This document shows, piece after piece, positions 9,286 through 18,975 of a DNA stretch of 64,000 bases. How positions within the stretch are numbered: the first letter of the stretch is position 1; each line of letters begins with the position of its first letter. The translations under genes were made by a program, and so were the position numbers. The stretch is from assembly GCF_000002875.2 (NCBI RefSeq), contig NC_009402.2, positions 432,403-496,402 on the forward strand, written 5' to 3'. The stretch is from Leishmania infantum JPCM5 (Eukaryota > Euglenozoa > Kinetoplastea > Trypanosomatida > Trypanosomatidae). The notes under the pieces are model-generated. The model was not told the DNA's origin. It was given only the letters and a program-made list of their open reading frames with translations, and did no database searches.

Positions 9286-11532
9286 CCGGTCACGGGTGCG
9301 CAAAAGGTTTTGAAGGTGGAGTCGCAGAGTGGTTAGGGAATCTGCTCGGGCACGAGAGGGCTTGGTAAGTATAGCTGCTTTCGTCATCGGCGCCATATTT
9401 TTCGGGGGAACAAAGGTGTGCAAAAGGTGTGTTTTTGGTGCTGTTTCTGGAGAGCAGGCGCGCAACAATGTGTGAGTAGTGAAGATCCCCTCTTTGAGTG
9501 CTGAAGGTTCACACCGCGCGTACGGAAGGGTCGAGTTTTTTTTTTGTCAGCGGAACCAAGGTGTTTCCATGGCGGGTGTGAATTGTTAGTGTGAGCGGGG
9601 CTTGGTGAGGCGGGTGGTGTTAGAGGGTGTGTGGCGGCGTTATATAGTTTCTGAAAATTTTTTGCTGACGCGGCGCGTGTACAGACCGAGCTCCTGCGCG
9701 TGAGGTGGCTAGAACATTTGTGGCGCTTATTGTTTCAAGTCGTTGTCAAAAACTAAACCAGCTTTCTTAAAGTACGTTTCTGGTTTTCAAAGGTAGCCTT
9801 TCCGTCGCAGCAGTTAAAGTTAACATCTAGTGGTGGTGTGGGCGTTTTTTTTTCGGCATGCGCATCGGGGGGGGGGGATCGGCTGGGGTGTGTGGGCGTC
9901 GCGGCGCTTCGGGGTGTGTGGAAAAAGCGGGCCGTGGCCCCATGGCCGCCGAATGGCGTGCGGGGGCGCCGAGCGGCAAGCCAAACGCCGGCGAGCCCAC
10001 CAAAACGAGCCGCGGCAGATATTGCGATTGCTGTTGCTCTTTGGCCTCATCCACCGCCGCCTGCTTCGCGGAAACGCTCGCGTGGATGGGGCCAAAGGAA
10101 CCAGCGTCGGCAAGGTGCTTTCTGGACTTGCTTTTCCTCAAAATAGGTTGCTGTGGACGGCATCGGGGCCGTCTCCATCTTATGAGATTTGAAAGGGTGC
10201 GCGGCGCCGGTGTGGGGGCGGCGGGCCCGAAACGCCGCAGTTCAGGTAAGCCACCTCGGGGGAGCAGCAAGTTTACTGCCGGCTAAGGTGTCTGCGGCTC
10301 ATGTGGCGCTGACTGTGGGGGGGGGGAGGAGGTATAGTTTCTCTCACGCTGAGTGCTGCCAATGTGGCTCAGTTATTGCAGCGGGGACAGGAAAGTTTAA
10401 CCGCAAGTGGGCCAAGTGAAGCAATAGCGGTGGGGGGATGCAGGCTTCTGTTTCGGTTTTTTTCTCGATTTTTCTGCTTTCGGCGACCTGAGGGTGTCGT
10501 ATTCAAAGGTGCCCGCTGCACAAGAATACTTGCCTGTTGCTTCCACTGGAGACTAGTTTTTTGGACAGGTTTTCTCAGTATCGCAAAGGGATGGCAAGAG
10601 GGTCAACTGTGTATTGGCCTCTTCCAAGGGAAAAGTTCAGCATTGAAGAGAGCCGCCACGATACGCCGAAACATCTGTCATGTGCTGCCTTTGCACGGGT
10701 GCTTGTCTAATGTTTCTCTGCAGGTGATGAGAAATAAGGAGTGAGTTGAGATGAAGTGGGAAAAACTTTCCCTTAAAGAGGGGACAAAAAAAAAGAAACC
10801 GCGCAGTCGCGGGAATGTATTTTGTACACAAATAACCGGAGGGCTCGTTAGCACTCTTTCAATTCTCTCATTCAAATTGATGGCACATACGTGTTTATTG
10901 CAGCAGGTCGCTGCAACGCCATGCCATCCAGGACCTGACCACTGACCTCTAGCGATAAATCGTTCTGTATCCTCGACGTCGTAGGTACTTGACCTTGTCG
11001 CCACCAGAGGTGCTTTGGGATCGGCAGGGGATAGGAGCTGACTAGGTTCCCTCACGGAGAGAGTGGGCGCTGGACCCCGATACCACGCACTGAGGTGCCT
11101 TCCGTCATTAGGTGAGCACATATCATGCGAACTACAGTAATGTGATCACTTCGCGTCGTGGCGGTTTCAACAACGCAAGCCAATTTCTGCATCAGTCTCG
11201 CTTTGAATAGAGTGTCAATGTGAGGACTATTCAGGGAAGATCAGTTTTTCTTTTCATAGTTGGCGTCTACTCGTCGTTCTTTCTGAGTCCGCGCTGGTGA
11301 TGTCTGCTGTGTTGTAGTTTTCCGAGCCTAAAGACAAAGCACTCTTCAGGTTCCTCGCCTCATCAAAGTTTTCCTCCATTTTCTAACTTCTCTCCCGCTT
11401 TTTTTTCTATCGCCTTTATAATCTGAGTGCCTTTTCGCTGGACTTGGAACTGTAGCAGAAGGCACAAGAGTGCAGTGACAGTCATTTTACAGAGCACAAA
11501 CACACATTAAGAGCAGCAAAAACTGGGAACCC
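9286..11532. other. Upstream flank of element copy C; possible further decayed element sequence and calpain 5' region
   Basis: There is no intact gene on either strand. GC drops compared with the element parts. The stretch carries G-runs (about 9867-9878 and 10317-10327) and T-runs. Minus-strand frames around 10640-9820 show short protein-like pieces, noted separately. From about 11380 to 11450 it becomes pyrimidine-rich and probably holds the splice acceptor for the calpain-like gene. Confidence 0.5.
9827..10270 (-). pseudogene. Possible additional decayed coding fragment, minus strand
   Basis: A 147-codon minus-strand frame contains a protein-like middle (helix-compatible, mixed charged and hydrophobic) around 10200-9960 and a Pro/Arg-rich tail. 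It lies upstream of the decayed element in the element's orientation and could be its 5' coding part. It starts and stops arbitrarily, has no recognisable domain and no second copy in the window. Weak call. Confidence 0.25.
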
Positions 11533-13824
11533 ATGACAGTGACACGGGAGCAGTCATATATCTCTGTGTGCAAGGAACTAAATGACCCCCCTCTTCGCCA
11601 GCTTCAAGAGACTTTGAAGTATGGCGATGCAAGGCTTGATGTCAGCGGAATTTACTTACCACGGAAGCACTTTCGCTGCGTATTGCAATTTGTTGAGGAG
11701 CGCCCCGACATCGAAGAGCTAATCTTGGATGGTGCGAACACAGGTGTGGAGGAGGTGAAGCTACTGAAAGAGTCATTGCTGCGCTCTTGCGTGTCAAAGC
11801 TGAGTCTGCAACGGATAAAGCTAGACTCTGCAAGCGCAAATATTATTCGTCAACTCTGCATTGAAAATTCGAACTTAGTGTCTGTTGTACTGAGAGACAC
11901 GTGCATCCCTTCTTATCTAGTCGATGAAATTATGCTGATTGTTGATTTGAATCGCTTGAACGCAGAATCGCTGACCTCCACGTCTACTGCAGGGGCGCAA
12001 CAGAACGCCTCGGCTGTGGGACGGTGGATGCTTTTCAGAGGAAAAAAAGACCGTGACTTTTGTGCGACTGTGAAGCTATCGTCTAGTGTGCAGAGTAAAG
12101 TTGTCGACAGTTTTGTTACATCATACGATTCTGTTTTTAGCGATATCTCTTTTCAGCAAGACGCTTTCAATCACCCTGTTGCAGGGACGGAAACAATTCG
12201 GTGGAGTAAATACTGTGCATTGCACTCCTTTCAGGAAGCTGGGCTGGGAAACTCCAAAGCTCCTTTCTCGCCATCGCCTTATTACAACAACCAGAATTTG
12301 TGCGCTGCTTTGAATATTCTCAGCATTTACGATGCCCTCTGCAAGTCGTTGGTTGTAAAACGATACCCTGATGCAGGACTGTACGTTTTTCGCCTTTTTG
12401 CTGGCGAATCACCCGTTGAGGTGTACGTTGACGATTTAGTTCCATGCGTTCACGTAGATGCGGCGTGCACCATTGTTGGTTTGAATTCGTGCAGTAGCCC
12501 GTTTTACGCCGCGGTTCTTGAGAAGGCTGTTGCAAAAGCAATTGGTGGTTATCGCTACATCCAAGAACTATCGTTACGTGACTGCATCGATCTCCTTACA
12601 GGTTGTACAAGTTTCGAAGTGAATTTATTGAGCGGATCATCGTTTTCTACCACTTTCGACACGCTGCGGGCCCTGAGCGAGTATGGACACAAACTGGTCG
12701 CGTGCGCCATCCCGCGTACCTCGATTGAGGAACAGACTTTTGAAGAGAGTGGGGTGTGCTGCGGCATTCCGTACGCCATTTTGAAAACGGATGCTTGCCA
12801 AAAAAATGGTGCTCACTATGCTTTTTTAATCCAGGTGGCTGCCCCATCGAGTGAAAGGGCCCTGAAGTACGCGTTTGAGTATGAGATGTACAAAACGGAA
12901 GAGGTGAACGGGAATCGTGTTTTGTGGATGACGTTTGAAGACTTTGCTGCTACGTTTGAGCGCATTTTTCTTCTGCTGTGGCCTTTCGACGACGCTGTAT
13001 CGGATCATAAGACGACTGTGGAGTTTCAAGTAGCAAGCGAGTCTCTGTCTGCGGCTTCTCAATTCGCCAAGAACCCCAGTTTTTTGATTCAAAACAAAGG
13101 AAGGAACTCAAGCGCGGTTATGGTGTCGCTATCCGCTTCTTCCGCATCTGACGCCACAATTGGAGCCGAATGTCTTTTTTACAAGGCCGCTAATACTGAG
13201 AACGGAGCTTCCCTGCGTCGCTACAATGTATGCGAAGGCAACGCATTTTTTGGCTCAGAGGTGTTCGAAGGGAATGAGGGCTCTGTTTTTTTCAATCTGC
13301 TTCCCACAGAGCGCCTGCAGATGACTCTTTCTTCGCGTGTACCAAGCAGTTTTAGGATTCGAATATCTTCCGTGGAGAATGTCGACGCAATGCAGCTCCC
13401 AGACATTATGGCTTCGTCGACTTTTTCTTCAAAGTGGAATACACTCTTTAAGGCAAAGCGTTTTTCTGACGATATATTTCAGCTTAACAGGATTAGTGTT
13501 GGATGCACTCTCAGTCTTGTGCTTGCTCTCTCTCAAAACACTGGCAGCAGCCCTCCTTTCCCGCTCGGAGTGCTTGGTTGGAAGGGTACTTCTATCGACG
13601 TTGTCGATGCAACCAAGCCACATTTTTCCACACAACAGGAAAGGAGCACTGTCTGCGTACATAGCTTCCTGCTTACTCTCGCTGCTGGCGAAAGCTTCTT
13701 TCTCCTCCCTTACTGCTGCGGAAGCCGATGTCCCGATGATTATGATCTTACAGTTTTCTGTAAGGAGAGCTTTACGCAGAGCAGTGTGAAAACGGCCTCT
13801 GTGCTACGATGTACAAAGACCTGA
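11533..13824 (+). CDS. Calpain-like protein with N-terminal leucine-rich region, probably catalytically inactive
   Basis: This 763-aa protein starts at an ATG (11533). Residues ~1-140 show leucine-rich repeat spacing (for example around IEELILDGANTG). Residues ~190-490 resemble a calpain protease core: the segment around ~250 ending AALNILSIYD aligns with the family's catalytic-Cys motif (GDCxxLAAL). The Cys position is replaced by Gln/Asn, although a Cys occurs a few residues later. A His-containing AHYAFLI lies near ~437. The Asn-Pro-Trp motif of active calpains is not apparent, so proteolysis is unlikely. Residues ~490-763 are beta-rich and fit the tandem C2-like domain III found in trypanosomatid calpain-like proteins. 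Kinetoplastids have many such non-enzymatic family members, often cytoskeletal. GC at third positions is visibly lower than in the neighbouring genes. The family call is firm; the function is unknown. Confidence 0.85.
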   Translation: MTVTREQSYISVCKELNDPPLRQLQETLKYGDARLDVSGIYLPRKHFRCVLQFVEERPDIEELILDGANTGVEEVKLLKESLLRSCVSKLSLQRIKLDSASANIIRQLCIENSNLVSVVLRDTCIPSYLVDEIMLIVDLNRLNAESLTSTSTAGAQQNASAVGRWMLFRGKKDRDFCATVKLSSSVQSKVVDSFVTSYDSVFSDISFQQDAFNHPVAGTETIRWSKYCALHSFQEAGLGNSKAPFSPSPYYNNQNLCAALNILSIYDALCKSLVVKRYPDAGLYVFRLFAGESPVEVYVDDLVPCVHVDAACTIVGLNSCSSPFYAAVLEKAVAKAIGGYRYIQELSLRDCIDLLTGCTSFEVNLLSGSSFSTTFDTLRALSEYGHKLVACAIPRTSIEEQTFEESGVCCGIPYAILKTDACQKNGAHYAFLIQVAAPSSERALKYAFEYEMYKTEEVNGNRVLWMTFEDFAATFERIFLLLWPFDDAVSDHKTTVEFQVASESLSAASQFAKNPSFLIQNKGRNSSAVMVSLSASSASDATIGAECLFYKAANTENGASLRRYNVCEGNAFFGSEVFEGNEGSVFFNLLPTERLQMTLSSRVPSSFRIRISSVENVDAMQLPDIMASSTFSSKWNTLFKAKRFSDDIFQLNRISVGCTLSLVLALSQNTGSSPPFPLGVLGWKGTSIDVVDATKPHFSTQQERSTVCVHSFLLTLAAGESFFLLPYCCGSRCPDDYDLTVFCKESFTQSSVKTASVLRCTKT

Positions 13825-14247
13825 CGATGCTTTATCTTCATTTTACAAGCAAACCAATCAACCGTGAATAATAATGTAAAAAAGAAGAGCCTCAGAATCA
13901 TATTCGCCACTGCTGCCCTTGCAGCGGAATTCCACTCAGCCATGAGTAATGGGCGTTTTTTTTTTCCCGAGTGCATTCATCCCAACGGGGGAATTCACGA
14001 CCTCACTTTAAAAGTGTTTCGCGTTGCAAATAATGCATTGGCGATAGAGAGCTGGTGACTATGAAATAAACCCTGTGCTACTTCTCCAACCACACTCTCG
14101 TTTTTTTTTTTGCTTCTGAGTCGGGTCTTTATTATTATTATTCCCAACCCTTCATTTTTCTCTCGCCAGGTTTGAGGTGCTTCTCTCGATGAAACACCGT
14201 CTCGAGTGATTCTTCAATTCTCACTCCTTCCTTGCTCTCGGTAGCCA
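13825..14247. promoter_or_regulatory. Intergenic region with likely VPS16 trans-splice acceptor
   Basis: A T-run at 14101-14111 followed by the first AG near 14119-14120 is a typical trypanosomatid poly-pyrimidine/AG acceptor, about 130 nt before the VPS16 ATG. No gene is seen in the rest of the interval. Confidence 0.5.
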
Positions 14248-17037
14248 ATGCCTCACAAGCGACACTTCGATCAAACCAGCCGACTGGGGTCATGGATTTC
14301 GATAGGAGCAGATGCTCTTCTTCGCTTTTCAGAGCTGGAGAACTACTCCAACTCACTTCCATTCAAGTTCGATAATTCTTTGGTGGCGCACAGCGGATGC
14401 GGTGGGCTCGTTGCTCTTTTTTCGCCAAGGGCTTGTAATTTTTCAACAAACGAGAACTCTATCTTCCTCTTCCATCTCGCTGGAGCCCCTTTGCAGAAGC
14501 GCATACGTATTCCCTTGAAGGCGATTGAAAGCGTCGTCTACATGACATGGAACAAGGCAGCTGATCACCTGATAGTAGTTTCGAATACAGGTTTCGTCCA
14601 CTTTTACAACTATTGCGGTGCAACGGCAGCGACGTCTTTGCCGATGGAAATACCGGTTGTCTGTACATCGTGCGACAACGGGTTTGTTGCACTGATCGAC
14701 ACCGCAACTGAAGCGAAGCTTGTACTTGTGCACCTTGGACCACAGAAGGAGTACACAGTGCGCGAGCTCTCTTTGCCGCAGAGCATTCGCCAGTTCATGA
14801 GAACGATCGCTCTCGTCGCCCTTGACGAAAGCGCTGACAAAAGACAGACAACAGAGGTGTTTCTTTCTTATTCACCGTGGTCCTCGAACTCATTCATTTG
14901 TCGGTGCGTTTTCGGAGCCTCAAACTCGTCTTTCCTAGAGCTCGATGTGCCAGTCGAGGGAGGGCGAGTTCTGGAGATGTGCCGCTCGCCCACCGGCCGC
15001 GCCGTCGCGTTTATGATGCTAGATGGGTCGGTATACTCAACGAATAGCGGATTCTCTGAGGTTTCTCTGCTTAGGCGTACTGACGCGACTCCGGAAAGTT
15101 TTGTGCAAATGACGTGGTGTGGAAGCCATTGTGTTGCATATCTACAACGAATGCAGTACGGCAGCGCGTCGGGTGAGGCTGAGGGTGAGGGTGAGGACTA
15201 CTCCTGCTCGCTATTCTTGATGAGCGTCGACGAACCTGACAACAGTGACTGCATCTCCGACTTACCGTTTGATGGTTGTCTTCTTCCCGAGAAGGACGGT
15301 GTTTGGGTGCTTTCTAGAGAGTCGCTGTATTTCTTGCAGATTGCCCCGCTTGCCGTCCAGCACGTCTTTTCTGTCGGTTCGCGGGCCGCTGGGGCGATGC
15401 TTGTGACAACGTACGACGAGTTCATGACCGGAGATGCATCTGCCGTGCGAATGCTACGGAATCTTGAGCACACCTCAGGCGCGCTGGTGGAAGCGGTCGC
15501 TGAGTGCGTTGCTGCAGCAGGCTTCGAGTTTGACGCGGCGCAGCAGAAGCGGCTGTTGAGAATCGCCGCATTTGGCCGAACATTTTGTTCCCTCTGTGAT
15601 TCAAGCTCATTCATAGCCATGTCGAAGCGACTGCGTGTGCGCAATCATCTTCGTCTCGAGCCGCTCGGCATGATAGTGACTGACCAGCAGCTCGCCGACC
15701 TCGGCGAGGTGCGCCTTCTACAGCGTCTTACTATGTGCAGTGAGCATCAGGTAGCCTTTTGTGTGGCAGAAGCTCTCGGGTCAGATTTAAAGCCAGTGAT
15801 GTTGGACTGGGCGATGTGTAGGCTGGCGCGTGTCTCTGTTCACAGCAAGGACGAGGAGCTGGAGGTCGCGAAGCAAATAGTCAAGAAGCTGAAGGCGTGT
15901 AGATTCACTGCATTCGCAGAGTTGGCACAGCAGGCTAAGGTCACCGGCCGCGGCGCCGCCGCGGTGGTACTGCTGGATGCAGAAGTGAATCCGTCTCAAC
16001 AAGTGCCGATGCTGCTCAGCATAGGCGAGCCTGAAATGGCCTTGAAGCGCGCCATTCAAGCCGCTGACGCGGATCTGGTGTTCACTGTCATGGTTAACAT
16101 GATCCGCAGTCGCGGCTCCGCTGCGCTTGCCACCTTGACATCGCACAAAATTTCGTGCGATCTGCTGCTGCAATACGTGGGGGTGTGCGAAGGCAATCAG
16201 CAGCTCATGGCGGAGTACTTCAATAAGCACCCACGAGTTCAGGCCTACTTCCATCTGCGCAGCTACTTTCGCGAGGAAACACGACTGGGACACGCGCTGT
16301 CGCAGTCGATGGAAAGCGGAAATTGGGAAATGCTACAAGAATGCAAAGGCGTGGACATTCAGGCTGCTATTGTCTCGACAAAAAAGGCTGTAGAGCAGAG
16401 CCCACGCCCGCAGTCGACCACCACGGCCTTTTCTCCGATTGTCGGTGGCGGGATTCCGTTCCCAGCTTCCATGATCGATGAGCGCTTTTTGCAGCTGCAG
16501 AGCAGCCTCCTCGACGAGCAGACTCAGCTTATGAACGAGTACAAGGACTACCGCTTCCTGCAGGCCAGCGCCGCCGACACGATCCGCTACGCCCTCGAGC
16601 ATGGACGCACTTCTGTCGCGCAGCGGCTGAAGAATGCGTTTTGTGTACCAGAGAAGATGTTCCAGCGGTGCATGCTCAGTGCGTACTTGTGCACTAGTCA
16701 GTGGGACCTCATTGACGACATGAGCGGCATCTCGTCCAACAAGAAGACGCTGCTTGACGGCGAGGCTTTTGTTACTGCCTTGCTCTCCTACAAGCGCCCG
16801 CAGCAGGCAAAGCAGTATATTTCGCGCATTCCAAAGATTGAGACGCGGATGGAATACTACGTGCTCTGCAGCGACTGGTTCGGTGCCGGTGCCGATTGCA
16901 AGCGGAGCAACGACCCCGATTTGCTAACGCAGCTGAAGGACCGGGCCAAAGGAAATCCAGACGTACTGCGTCAGATCGAAGAGGGCTGGAGCACAATGCC
17001 CCACCCGTCAGGCATCAGCTTTCCCAAGTTCTTTTAG
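14248..17037 (+). CDS. VPS16: Vacuolar protein sorting-associated protein 16 (VPS16)
   Basis: This 929-aa protein fits VPS16 in length and layout. An N-terminal beta-propeller-like half (~1-420) is followed by an alpha-solenoid. The last ~250 residues carry the VPS16 C-terminal signature, including the helical-repeat stretch around SYKRPQQAKQYISRIPK. VPS16 is a core subunit of the HOPS and CORVET tethering complexes, which act with Rab7 and Rab5 on endosomes and lysosomes. A Rab5-like GTPase is encoded 17 kb downstream, though co-transcription is not evidence of a link here. A short Glu/Gly repeat (around 15173-15198) sits in a loop of the propeller half. The ATG at 14248 is the first in the frame. 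Confidence 0.85.
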   Translation: MPHKRHFDQTSRLGSWISIGADALLRFSELENYSNSLPFKFDNSLVAHSGCGGLVALFSPRACNFSTNENSIFLFHLAGAPLQKRIRIPLKAIESVVYMTWNKAADHLIVVSNTGFVHFYNYCGATAATSLPMEIPVVCTSCDNGFVALIDTATEAKLVLVHLGPQKEYTVRELSLPQSIRQFMRTIALVALDESADKRQTTEVFLSYSPWSSNSFICRCVFGASNSSFLELDVPVEGGRVLEMCRSPTGRAVAFMMLDGSVYSTNSGFSEVSLLRRTDATPESFVQMTWCGSHCVAYLQRMQYGSASGEAEGEGEDYSCSLFLMSVDEPDNSDCISDLPFDGCLLPEKDGVWVLSRESLYFLQIAPLAVQHVFSVGSRAAGAMLVTTYDEFMTGDASAVRMLRNLEHTSGALVEAVAECVAAAGFEFDAAQQKRLLRIAAFGRTFCSLCDSSSFIAMSKRLRVRNHLRLEPLGMIVTDQQLADLGEVRLLQRLTMCSEHQVAFCVAEALGSDLKPVMLDWAMCRLARVSVHSKDEELEVAKQIVKKLKACRFTAFAELAQQAKVTGRGAAAVVLLDAEVNPSQQVPMLLSIGEPEMALKRAIQAADADLVFTVMVNMIRSRGSAALATLTSHKISCDLLLQYVGVCEGNQQLMAEYFNKHPRVQAYFHLRSYFREETRLGHALSQSMESGNWEMLQECKGVDIQAAIVSTKKAVEQSPRPQSTTTAFSPIVGGGIPFPASMIDERFLQLQSSLLDEQTQLMNEYKDYRFLQASAADTIRYALEHGRTSVAQRLKNAFCVPEKMFQRCMLSAYLCTSQWDLIDDMSGISSNKKTLLDGEAFVTALLSYKRPQQAKQYISRIPKIETRMEYYVLCSDWFGAGADCKRSNDPDLLTQLKDRAKGNPDVLRQIEEGWSTMPHPSGISFPKFF

Positions 17038-17976
17038 CATCACGTCTTTACACGGAAGCGAGCAGAAATGGCAGACAACTTCCTCTTCCGGGTACCATGA
17101 CTATCGACTCCTCTTTCTGTTTTTCCATCTCTTCCTTTGCAAGGTGATCTCCAGCGCATTTCGTTGCTGCTGACGAAAAAGCTCTAGGGATGCGCCGACA
17201 ACGTGCTGTATCTGCTATATCTTCATCACAGGAGTGGCAATTCTGGCCTGTGGTGCGCCGCGACAGAGACAGTTTCCTGTGTCATATTCATTTCCCAGTA
17301 GAGGTTGCGTTGTGATTCTCGTTGGGCAAGGTAGGGCGCCGGCATATGCATAGGGGGTGGGCTGTGCACGTCGTGTGTTGTCGTTCTTCGTTCTCCCGCG
17401 CCATCGATCGGGAGTGAACGAAAAAAAAAGAGGCACCAAGTGGAGGTGCACGCTTGCCGCGTTTTTTTCGTTACTCTTCCCAAAGCGCACACGAACCGCG
17501 TTGCTATTTCTCTTAGCCATCACGTGTCCAAGGTGTGTTGAACAACAAATTCGCGAGGCTTGCATGTAGGGCTTTCTTTTGATCATGCAATCATGTCCAC
17601 TGTCCACCTCACACTCCAGCTCTCTTCTATTTCCGTTCTCGTCTGTTTCGCCCTCTCCGTGGGCCTCTGGCACCCCCAAATAAAGCTGTACGAACTCCTC
17701 ATGCATAGGCGAGGACGGGTGAAACAAACCACGCAAACAGGATCGAGTCAAAAAGGCACAGCTGTACGCCTCTTTACTCTCCTTTTCTCCCCCCATTCGT
17801 GTTCTTACAGCTACAAAAGACTCTGCTTCATACACCTCCGGTGAGTGTGACCAGCTGTCGGGGGCATACTCTGCCAGAGAGAGATTCAAATTATCCGTCG
17901 TTGTCTGCCTTTCTTGCGCCTTGGACATTGTGTTCCTTTTTCTCAGTCATATCCTTACCAGTCATAATAGAACACC
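17038..17976. other. Intergenic region, no gene seen
   Basis: This is the VPS16 3' UTR and PKAC3 5' region. It is pyrimidine-rich with A-runs. A likely splice acceptor zone is the T/C-rich stretch ~17930-17962. No coding sequence is supported on either strand. Confidence 0.5.
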
Positions 17977-18975
17977 ATGATCACCAAGGCCGAAGCTTCC
18001 AAGTGGAGGCTGAGCGACTTGGAGATGCGTGAGACGGTCGGCACCGGCACTTTCGGCCGAGTACGCTTGGTGAAGCACAAAGGAACAGGCCAGTACGCGG
18101 CCCTCAAGATCCTCAAGAAGCAGGAGATTCTCCGAATGAAGCAGGTCGACCACGTGATGGCGGAGGCAAGTCTTCTCCAGGAGATCGACCACCCTTTTAT
18201 TGTGAGCATGCTGCGGGGATACATGGACAAGAACCGGCTGTACATACTCCTCGAGTACGTGGTAGGCGGCGAGCTGTTCTCGCATCTCCGCAAGGCCGGC
18301 AAGTTCCCTAATGATGTCTCGAAGTTCTACTGCGCCGAGGTGATCCTAGCATTTGACTACCTGCACAACAAGACGATCGTTTACCGCGATCTGAAGCCGG
18401 AGAACATTCTCCTCGACCAAGACGGTAACATAAAGATCACGGATTTCGGATTCGCGAAGCGCGTGACGGAGCGTACGTTTACGCTTTGTGGCACACCTGA
18501 GTACCTAGCCCCCGAGATCATTCAGAGCAAGGGGCACAACAAGGCTGTCGACTGGTGGGCGCTCGGCATCCTGCTGTACGAAATGCTGGTTGGCTACCCG
18601 CCGTTCTTCGACGACAGCCCGATGAAGATCTACGAGAAGATCCTTGTGGGCAAGGTGCTCTTCCCGCGATGGGTAGACTCGAAGGCCCGAGACTTCATCA
18701 AGGGCCTTCTATCCCTCGATCCCACGAAGCGCCTTGGCAGTTTGCCCAACGGCACGGAGGACATCAAGAACCACAAGTACTTTGCGGAAGTGGACTGGAA
18801 TGTAGTGCTGTCCAAGAAGATTCCCGCGCCGATCCCGGTACGGCAACACAAGGAGGGCGATACCCACTACTTCGACAAGTACCCCGACAGCCCACTCAAC
18901 TCTTTGCGCACTTTGACTCCAGCACAGCAGGACTGCTTCGCAAACTTCTGCAACGGCCAGTATACGGACGAGTAG
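17977..18975 (+). CDS. PKAC3: cAMP-dependent protein kinase catalytic-type subunit, C3 isoform
   Basis: This is a 332-aa AGC kinase. Visible elements are the glycine loop GTGTFG (23-28), the ATP-binding Lys in AALKILKK (K44), YRD catalytic loop (136-138; YRD is typical of PKA), DFG (156-158), activation loop TFTLCGTPEYLAPE with the phospho-Thr equivalent at T169, and APE. The C-terminal tail ends with an FANF-type hydrophobic motif, the AGC PIF-like element. It phosphorylates Ser/Thr substrates. Kinetoplastid PKA responds poorly to cAMP, and the C3 isoform has been linked to cell shape and the subpellicular cytoskeleton in Leishmania (from memory). The short N-terminus and the immediate downstream phosphodiesterase match the C3 locus, and the same pair is adjacent in Trypanosoma brucei as I recall. 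All catalytic residues are present. The start is the first ATG, preceded by a pyrimidine-rich tract. Confidence 0.93.
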   Translation: MITKAEASKWRLSDLEMRETVGTGTFGRVRLVKHKGTGQYAALKILKKQEILRMKQVDHVMAEASLLQEIDHPFIVSMLRGYMDKNRLYILLEYVVGGELFSHLRKAGKFPNDVSKFYCAEVILAFDYLHNKTIVYRDLKPENILLDQDGNIKITDFGFAKRVTERTFTLCGTPEYLAPEIIQSKGHNKAVDWWALGILLYEMLVGYPPFFDDSPMKIYEKILVGKVLFPRWVDSKARDFIKGLLSLDPTKRLGSLPNGTEDIKNHKYFAEVDWNVVLSKKIPAPIPVRQHKEGDTHYFDKYPDSPLNSLRTLTPAQQDCFANFCNGQYTDE

